A stretch of 64,000 nucleotides of DNA from Inia geoffrensis (lineage: Eukaryota; Chordata; Mammalia; Artiodactyla; Iniidae), in NCBI GenBank assembly GCA_036417435.1, contig CM070901.1:11196001-11260000 (forward strand). The letters run 5' to 3'. A program made the position numbers and the translations under genes. The notes under the pieces were generated by a model, which saw nothing but the letters and a program-made list of their open reading frames with translations, had not been told where the DNA came from and made no database searches. How positions within the stretch are numbered: the first letter of the stretch is position 1; each line of letters starts with the position of its first letter. Shown here in pieces: positions 56,801 to 64,000 of the stretch.

Positions 56801-57690
56801 TATTGCTATAAACTTCCCTCTTAGAACTGCTTTTGCTACATCCCATAGGTTTTAGGTCATTGTGATATCATCTTCATTTTTTCTAGGTATTTTTTTATTT
56901 CTTCAGTGATCTCTTGGTTATTTAGTAGTGTATTGTTTAGTCTCCATGTGTTTGTATTTTTAACAGATTTTTTCGTCTAATTGACATGTAGTCTCAGAGC
57001 GTTATGTTCAGAAATGATACTTGTTAACATTTCCATTTTCTTAAATTTACCAAGCCTTCGTTTGTGACCCAAGATATTATCTATCCTGGAGAATGTTCCA
57101 TGAGCACTTGAGAAGAAAGTGTATTCTGTTTTTTTGGATGGAAGGTCCTATAACTTATCAATTAAGTCGATCTTGTTTAATGTGTCATTTAAAGCTTGTT
57201 TTTCCTTATTTATTTTCATTTTGGATGATCTGTCCATTGGTGAAAGTGGAGTGTTAAAGTCTCCTACTATTACTGTGTTATTGTTGATTTCCCCTTTTAT
57301 GGCTGTTAACATTGCCTTATGTATTGAGGTGCTCCTATGTTGGGTGCATAAATATTTACAATTATTATATCTTCTTCTTGGATTGATCCCTTGATCATTA
57401 TGTAGTGTCCTTCTTTGTCTCTTGTAATAGTCTTTATTTTAAAGTCTATTTTGTATGATATGAGAATTGCCACTGCAGCTTTCTTTTGATTTCCTTTTGC
57501 ATGGAATATCTTTTTCCATCCCCTCACTTTCAGTCTGTATGTGTCCCTAGGTCTGAAGTGGGTCTTTTGTAGACAACGTATATACAGGTCTTGTTTTTTG
57601 TATCCATTCAGCCAGTCTATGTCTTTTGGCTGGAGCAATTAATCCATTTACATTTAAGGTAATTATCAATATGTATGTTCCTATTACCAT
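53891..57690 (-). pseudogene. LINE-1 ORF2, broken (copy 2)
   Basis: From ATG at 57690 to TAA at 53891-53893, 3800 bp, with many frameshifts. Open blocks: endonuclease (57306-57638), reverse transcriptase (55925-56653, 242 codons, including the [13 protein letters not shown] segment; and 55411-55833), C-terminal pieces (55082-55345, 54263-54706, 53949-54290). Two catalytic sites are lost: the endonuclease QETH reads QKTH (lysine codon AAG, complement of 57564-57566), and the reverse-transcriptase FADD reads FADA (alanine codon GCC, complement of 55600-55602). Confidence 0.95.
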
Positions 57691-57748
57691 TTTCTTAGTT
57701 GTTTTGGGTTTGTGATTGTAGCTCTTGTCCTTCTCTTGTGTCTCCTGA

Positions 57749-58641
57749 CTAGAGAAGTTCCTCTAGCATTTGTTGTAAAGCTGGCTTGGTGGTACTTAAT
57801 TCTCTTAGCTTTTGCTTGTCTGTAAAGGTTTTAATTTCTCCATTGAATCTGAATGATATCCTTGCTGGGCAGAGTAATCTTGGCTATAGGCTTTTCCCTT
57901 TCATCACTTTAAATATGCCCTGCCACTCGTTTATGTCTTGCAGAGTTTCTGCCTAAAGATCAGCTGTTGTTAAGCTTATGGGGATTGCCTTGTATGTTAT
58001 TTGTTGTTTTTCCCTTGCTTCTTTTAATATATTTTCTTTGTATTTACTTTTTGATAGTTTGATTAATATGTATCTGGGCGTGTTTCTCCTTGGATTTGTC
58101 CTGTATGGGACTCTGTGCTTCCTGGATGTGATTAACTATTTCCTTTCCCATATTAGGGAAGTTTTCAACTATAATCTCTTCAAATATTTTCTCAGTCCCT
58201 TTCCTTTTCTCTTCTCCTGAGACCCCTGTAATTCGAATGCTGGTGCTTTTAATGTTGTCCCATAGGTCTCTGAGACTGTCCTCAATTCTTTTCATTCTTT
58301 TTTCTTTATTCTCCTCTGCTGTAGTTATTTCCACTATTTCATCTTCCGGGTCAGTTTTCCATTCTTCTGCCTCAGTTATTCTGCTATTGATTCCTTCTAG
58401 AGAATTTTTATTTTCATTTATTGTGTTGTTCATCATTGTTTTATTCCTCTTTAGTTCTTCTAGGTCCTTGTTAAATGCTTCTTGTATTTTCTCCATTCTA
58501 TTTCCAAGATTTTGGATCATCTTTACTATCATTACTCTGAATTCATTTTCAGGTAGACTACCTATTTCCTCTTCATTTTTTTTGGTCTGGTAGGTTTTTA
58601 CCTTGCTCTTTCATCTACTGTGTGTTTCTCTGTTTTCTCGT
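57749..58641 (-). pseudogene. LINE-1 ORF1, broken (copy 2)
   Basis: The equivalent of the copy 1 ORF1. The normal start codon has become ACG (complement of 58639-58641), a frameshift follows near 58580, and 162 codons are open from an internal ATG (58532 to 58044), covering most of the coiled coil and the beginning of the RRM (SLRDLWDNIKSTSIRITGV). The original stop is TAG at 57749-57751. Total length 893 bp, not a multiple of three. Confidence 0.92.
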
Positions 58642-59144
58642 TTTGTTTAACTTACTGTGCTTGGGGTCTCTTTTTTGCAGGCTGCAGGTTCATAGTTCCT
58701 GTTGATTTTGGTTTCTGCCCCCAGTGGGTAAGATTGGTTCAGTGGGTTGGGTAGGCTTCCTGGTGGAGGGGACTAGTGCCTGTGTTCTGGTGGATGAGGC
58801 AGGATCTTGTCTTTCTCGTGGGTAGGACTGAATCTGGTGGTGTGTTTTGGGGTGTCTGTGACCCTATTATGATTTTAGGCAGCCTCTGTGCTAATGGGTC
58901 ATGTTGTGTTCCTGTCTTGCTAGTTGTTTGCATAGGGTGTCCAGCACTGTAGCTTGCTGGTCTTTGAGAGGATCTAGGTCTTCGCATTGAGATGGGGATC
59001 TCTAGGAGAGTTTTCACCATTTGATATTATGTGGGTCTGGGAGGTCTCTGGTGGACTAATGTCTTGAACTCAGCTCTCCCACCTCAGAGGCTCAGGCTTG
59101 ACAACTGGCCGGAGCACCAAGACCCTGTCAGCCACATGTCTCAG

Positions 59145-59360
59145 AATAAAAGAGGAAAAAAAGAAAGAAAGAAAGAAAGAAAAAACTAAGCTAAAATAAA
59201 GTTATTAAAATAAAAAATAATTATTAAAAATTTAAAAAATGAAAAAGTGTTAAAAAAGAAAAAAAAAAAGAGAGCAACTAAACCCAAAAACAAATCCACC
59301 AATGATAATAAGTGCTAAAAACTACCCTAAAAAACAAACAAAAACAGACAGAACCATATG
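59145..59360. repeat. A-rich and (gaaa)n tract in L1 copy 2
   Basis: (gaaa)n at 59158-59185 followed by A-rich text with repeated aaataaa and aaaaac words. It is the counterpart of the purine tract in copy 1 but has lost most of its G-rich part and gained A-rich sequence. Confidence 0.8.
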
Positions 59361-59549
59361 ACAAATGGTAAAAGCAAAGCTATACAGACAAAAATCACAC
59401 AAAGAATCATACACACACACACTCACAAAAAGAGAAAAAGGAAAAAAATATATATACCATTGCTCTCAAAGTCTACCGCCTCAATTTTGGGATGATTCGT
59501 TGTCTATTCAGGTATTCCACAGATGCAGGTTACATCAAGTTGATTGTGG

Positions 59550-60662
59550 AGATTTAATCCCCTGCTCCTGAGGCTGCTGGGAGAGATTTCCCTTTCTCTT
59601 CTTTGTTCGCACAGCTCCTGGGGTTCAGTTTTGGATTTGGCCCCACCTCTGCATGTAGGTCGCGGGAGGGCGTCTTTTCTTCCTCAGACAGGACGAGGTT
59701 AAAGGAGCAGCTGATTCGGGGGCTCTGGTTCACTGAGGCTGGGGGGAGGGAGGGGTATGGTTGCGGGGCGAGCCTGCAGCAGCAGAGGCCAGCATGACGT
59801 TGCACCAGACTGAGGCACGCCATGCATCCTCCTGGGAAAGTTGTCCCTGGATCATGGAACCCTGGCAGTGGTGGGCTGCACAGGCTCCTGGGAGGGAAGG
59901 TGTGGCTAGTGACCTGTGCTTGCACACAGGCTTCTTGGTGGAGTTAGCAGCAGCCTTAGCATCTCATGCCTGTCTCTGGGGTCCATGCTGATAGCCGCGG
60001 CTTGCACCCGTCTCTGCAGCTCATTTAGGCAGTGCTCTGAAACCCCTCTCATCGCGCACCTCAAAACCATGGTTTATTGTCACTTCGGCAGCTCCAGACT
60101 TTTTCCCGGACTCCCTCCCGGATAGCTGTGGCACACTAGCCCCTTCAGGCTGTGTTCACGCCGCCAACCCCAGTCCTCTCCCTGGGATCCGACTGAAAAC
60201 CGAGCCTCAGCTCCCAGCCCCCACCCGCCCCAGCAGGTGAGCAGACAAGCCTTTCGGGCTGGCGAGTGCTGGTCGGCACTGATCCTCTGTGCTGGAATCT
60301 CTCTGCTTTGCCCTCTGCACCCCTGTTGCTGCGCTCTCCTCCATGGCTCCAAAGCTTCCCCCCTGCCACCCCCCATCTCTGCCAATGAAGGGCCTTCCTA
60401 GTGTGTGGAAACTTTTCCTCCTTCACAGCTCCCTTCCAGTGGTGCAGGTCCCGCCCCTATCCTTTTTTCTCTGTTTATTCTTCTTTCTTTTGCTCTACCC
60501 AGGTACGTGGGATGTTTCTTGCCTTTTGGGAAGTCTGAGGTCTTCTGCCTGTGTTCAGTAGGTGTTCTGTAGGGGTTGTTCCACATGTAAATGTATTTCT
60601 GAGTTATTTGTGGGGAGTAAGGTGATCTCCACGTCTTACTCTTCCACCATCTTGAAGGTCTC
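59550..60662 (-). promoter_or_regulatory. L1 copy 2 5' UTR (decayed promoter region)
   Basis: Read leftwards from 60662: gaagatggtggaagagtaag start, GC-rich middle (59640-60400), aligning well with the copy 1 5' UTR (shared words: gggagagatttccctttc, gtgttcacgccgccaac, ctgcatgtaggtcgc). CpG sites kept in copy 1 are often tg or ca here, the mark of methylated-cytosine decay. Promoter function is doubtful. Confidence 0.7.
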
Positions 60663-60672
60663 TAGAAGTCTT

Positions 60673-60839
60673 AAACAATGTAGAAGTCAGCCATTGGGAA
60701 CATAAGTGAGACTTTCAGCAAAAAGAATACCATGAGATAAGGAACAGAAGTTAGAAACAGAATATAATGGTCAGGGGACCACAAGGAATTTCCTGTTAGT
60801 GGAATGCAAAGTACTGAAGAGTACACAGCCAAACCAGAT
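60673..60839. other. Short unassigned stretch
   Basis: Between L1 copy 2 and the ancient plus-strand L1; it may belong to the latter. Confidence 0.4.
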
Positions 60840-62918
60840 GGTGTTACCCTGATACTAAGAGAACTGCAGACTAATATCCTTTGTAAATATAGATGCAAAA
60901 CCACCAACAGATTTTTAGCAATCTAAATCCAACAATACATAAAACTGATCATGAACCATGTATTAAGGCTTATTTGTGGAATGCAAGGTTAGTTTAATAT
61001 TTTAAAATCAATCAATGCAAATCACCATATAAACAGAATAAAGGAGAAAACTGTATAAACATATGAATAGATGCAGCAAAACACTTGAACAAATTCAACA
61101 TCCATTCATGATATAATTTCCTAGTTCTCTAGGAATAGAATAAAATGTCTTCAATTTGATCTATGTCATTGTGAAAAACCTAGAGCTACATCTAATAATA
61201 TTTTCTTCTCAGCCTGACAACAAGCCAAGGACATCTGAACTCACCATTTTAATGTAACTTAGTACTGTAAGTCCTTACTAGTACAATATGACAAGAAACA
61301 ATATATAAAATGTATACAGATAGCAAGGGAAGAAGTAAAACTCTCTGTTCAGAAATGACATGATTGTACATATAGAAAATCCTGATAATTCTACAAAAAA
61401 GATATTAAAACTAATAGTTCAGTAAGATCACAGGATATAAGATCAAAGTACAAAAAGCAATTGTAAATCTGTAAACAAACAATGAACAATGGAGAAATTT
61501 TTAAAAACTTAATGCCATTTAACGTGGCATCAAAACCATGAAATACTTGGGCATAAATTTAACAACAGACTAATATAAAGCTAGAGAATTCAAGACAAGT
61601 TTTTATAGGTATAAGGACAGTCATGTAGAGGAAGGGAATAGAATAGAGTCCAGAAATAGAACTACACCTGTATGGTCAAATTGATTTTCAGTAAGTGTAC
61701 CACCATCACTGAATCAGCATTACATTTACAGTGTAATCCTCTCAACAAATGGTACTGAAAAAACTAGATATTCATATTAAAAAAGTGAACCTTAACTCTC
61801 ACCTTATACCATATACACAAATTAAATGGAAATGGATTATAGACCAAACTATAAGAGCTGAAATTATGAAACTATTAGAGACAACATAGAGGAAATTTTG
61901 GGGACTCAATTATACAAAAACTTCTTAGGTAAGATATAGAAAGCACAAATTTTAAAAGAAAAAATGATAAATTTGACTTTTATCATAATTAAATTTCCTC
62001 GAAAACTATCATGTGTGTGTGTGCTTGTGTGTGTGTATATGACAAAAATTTGGGTTGAGAATTCTGAAAAAAAAATTACAACTGAATAATGAAAACAGCA
62101 AAGATGAATAAGAAAGAATTTAAAATGGATAAATTACTTGAAAGTACACTCCAGAAAACAAGATAGGCAAATAACCAATTCATGCCTGATAAGGTGTTTG
62201 TTATTCTTCTTCTAGGAAATGAAAAATAATCCACAATGAAATAAACATTAGAAGAGCTAAAATTAAAAAGACTGATAATACCATGTGGATATAGATCAAT
62301 TTAGACACATCCTGCTGGGAATAAAAATTAATATAAACACTTTGGAAAACACCTTGACAGATTATAAAGTTAAACCTACTTCTATCCTGTGCTCTTGCAA
62401 TGTAATTTTCAGAAATTCACAAAGAAGAAATAAAACCATTTGCTTACCCTAAGATGTGTACATGATTGTTTACAGCAGCTTTACTTTTAAGAGTAGAAAA
62501 CTGGAAACAACCTGAATCAACAGAATGAACATAGTGTGATATAGTCATTCACTGTAATGTTACTTAAATATAAGAAGCGAAGAACTACTGATACCCACTA
62601 CAACACAAGTAAATATCAGAAACATGCTGAGCAGAGATGTTAGACAGTAGAATTCCATTTACAGGAAAATTTAGGAAAGACAGGTCTAATCTATAATGAC
62701 CCAAAGAAGATCAGTTTTTTCCTAAAGCCCAGATAATGTGGGGAAGTAGGAGTGTTTGTATGGGAACTTCTGAGGTGATAGAAATATTCTATAATTTGAA
62801 TGCAGTGGTGGTTACACAGGTCCATTAATTTGTTAAAACTTTTTGAAATACATTTGAGTAGATGTGTTTTAACATTTGCAAATGATATTTAAATAAAGCA
62901 GATTTAAAAAAATAAACC
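60840..62918 (+). mobile_element. Ancient L1M, plus strand, ORF2 and 3' UTR
   Basis: About 2 kb of old L1 sense strand. Conserved words appear in order: ctgcagactaatatcctttg, atatagatgcaaaaccacc, aaaatcaatcaatgcaaatc, aaattcaacatccattcatg, gtacatatagaaaatcctg, ataaatttaacaacagac, ctggaaacaacctgaatc, and a tail (aaataaagcagatttaaaaaaata, 62892-62915). This covers the RT palm through the C-terminus and the 3' UTR. It has many stops and indels. Opposite in orientation to copy 2 next to it. Confidence 0.75.
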
Positions 62919-63118
62919 AATGAAATTCTATGCTGCCATAAGAAGTTAAGTATTACAAAGACTATTTTAAAGCATGAGAGGGCACTATTACATAAAATAT
63001 GCAGGTAAAATGTTAGATAAAACATTTTAAAGTCCACTTAGTATGAGAAAGAGAGAGAGAGAAAGAAACAAAATGTAAAAGATTCAAATGAATTAAATCA
63101 ACGAGTTATTTATTCTGA
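62919..63118. other. Short unassigned stretch with (GA)n
   Basis: Contains a short gagagagagagaaag run near 63051-63064; otherwise unremarkable. Confidence 0.5.
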
Positions 63119-64000
63119 TGTAGTCCCATTTGTTTCTTTTTGCTTTTGTTTTCCTTGCCTGAGGAGACATATCCAAAAAATATTACTAAGACCTATGTCA
63201 AGGAGCTTACTGCCTATGTTTTATTTTAGAAGGTTTAGGGTTTCAGGTCTTCCATTTAAGTCTTAATCCATTTTGAATTTATTTTTGTGTTTGGTGTGAG
63301 AGAGTAGTCCAGTTTGGTTCTTTTGCTGTCCATTTACTGAAGAGACTTTCTCGCCGCATGGTATTCTTGCCCCTTTTGTCATAGATTAATTGTCCTGCAA
63401 ACTTGCTAAACTAGTTTATTAGTTCCAATAGGTCTTTGGTGGATTTCTTAAGGTTTTTTTATACAAATGATTCTGGCCATCTGTGAATAGAGATAATTTA
63501 TCTCTTTCTTTCTAATCTAAATATCTTGTTGTTCTCTTACTTGTTGAATTTCCCTGGCTGAATCCTGTAGCACAACATTGAATTGAAGTGGCAAGAGCAG
63601 GCATCTTTTTTTTTTTTATTGGAGTATAATTTCTTTATAATGTTGTGGTAGTTTCTGCTGTACAGCGAAGTGTATCAGCTATATGTATACACATATCCCC
63701 TGCCTCTTGGACCTCCCTCTCACCCCACCATCCCACCCATCTAGGTCATCACAGAGCACCGAGCTGAGCTCCCTGTGCTATATACAACAGGTTCCCACTA
63801 GCTATTTTACACAAGGTAGTGTATATACATCAATCCTAATCTCCCAACTCGTCCTACCCTCCTCTTGCCCCTTCCCATAGCCACATGTAAGAGCAGGCAT
63901 GCTTTATATATGTTGCTAATCATAGTTGGAAAGTACTTAGTCTTTTACTTTAAGTATTATGTTAGCCGTGGATTTTTCATAGCCAAACTTTACCAAGTTG
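63119..64000 (-). mobile_element. Ancient L1M ORF2 fragment, antisense, runs off the window
   Basis: Plus-strand words gtcccatttgtttctttttgc, atgttttattttagaagg, taagtcttaatccattttg, ttgaattgaagtggcaag and, after the nested insertion, tttaagtattatgttagccg match the complement of L1 ORF2. The homologous order is the same as in copies 1 and 2 but strongly diverged. The element continues beyond 64000. Confidence 0.75.
63606..63888 (-). mobile_element. L1 3' UTR fragment nested in ancient L1
   Basis: A 283-bp L1 tail on the minus strand, T run at 63607-63618, then attggagtataatttc and cacagagcaccgagctgagc. A perfect 12-bp target-site duplication, aagagcaggcat, lies at 63594-63605 and 63889-63900. 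It is a severely 5'-truncated young L1 inside the older one at 63119-64000. The 65-codon plus frame over it is chance. Confidence 0.93.

Larger units (their letters stand above)
53480..60662 (-). mobile_element. Full-length LINE-1 retrotransposon (copy 2)
   Basis: A 7.2-kb antisense L1 with the same architecture as copy 1: T-rich tail and 3' UTR (53480-53890), ORF2 (53891-57690), ORF1 (57749-58641), an A-rich/(gaaa)n tract (about 59145-59360) and a 5' UTR to 60662. The target-site duplication tagaagtctt (53470-53479 and 60663-60672) is a perfect 10-bp repeat. Both frames are disrupted, the 5' UTR has lost many CpGs relative to copy 1 (for example the copy 1 gcgcggcgtgcc region reads with tg/ca), and short indels are more frequent, so it is the older of the two. 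Same orientation as copy 1. Confidence 0.96.

Overview
This window looks like intergenic or intronic DNA from a toothed whale or other cetacean. The evidence is a set of short tRNA-derived SINEs of the CHR family, in the roughly 190-bp form typical of cetaceans, alongside longer CHR-2 SINEs of the type shared by whales, hippos and ruminants, and LINE-1 copies of a cetartiodactyl type. The single-copy DNA is AT-rich. I found no convincing host protein-coding exon, tRNA, rRNA or other host RNA gene. Almost every long open frame is a piece of LINE-1 ORF1/ORF2, the antisense strand of a SINE, or chance.

Layout. 1-11 kb: one SINE near the left edge, then old decayed repeats (MIR, L1M tails, an LTR-like block, two hAT MITEs, an L2 remnant) and a SINE at 10.4 kb. 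11.35-18.48 kb: a full-length LINE-1 on the minus strand with an 11-bp target-site duplication (TSD), a CpG-rich 5' UTR, and broken ORF1 and ORF2. 19-28 kb: two SINEs, an ancient minus-strand L1 (about 21.4-25.0 kb), an ancient plus-strand L1 (26.6-27.4 kb) and a Tigger/MER2-like DNA transposon. 28-32 kb: mostly unrecognised sequence plus a (CA)n microsatellite. 32.7-36.4 kb: an ancient plus-strand L1 split by a younger antisense L1, then two SINEs. 39.4-44.0 kb: an ERV-L type endogenous retrovirus with decayed pol, dUTPase after integrase, and an unusual 3' LTR. 44.3-44.7 kb: two SINEs in tandem inside one TSD. 47.4-51.2 kb: a plus-strand L1 tail, a 5'-truncated L1 carrying a CHR-2 SINE, and a probable ERV LTR with leader. 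53.5-60.7 kb: a second full-length minus-strand L1 with a 10-bp TSD. 60.8-64 kb: ancient L1 on both strands, with a younger L1 tail nested in the last one.

How it works together. There is no operon or host pathway here. The logic is layered retroposition: L1 machinery supplied the mobilisation of both L1 and SINE copies, as shown by A-rich tails and TSDs. Both full-length L1s are inactive, and each has lost the endonuclease catalytic glutamate. By my boundaries recognisable LINE-1 alone fills roughly 40% of the window. I see no sign of a new biological system. The most useful oddities are the SINE pair with one shared TSD, the retroviral leader duplicated inside the 3' LTR, the two directly repeated 7-kb L1s, and two chimeric L1-derived open frames. 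Family names come from recognition of consensus-like sequence, not from a database search.
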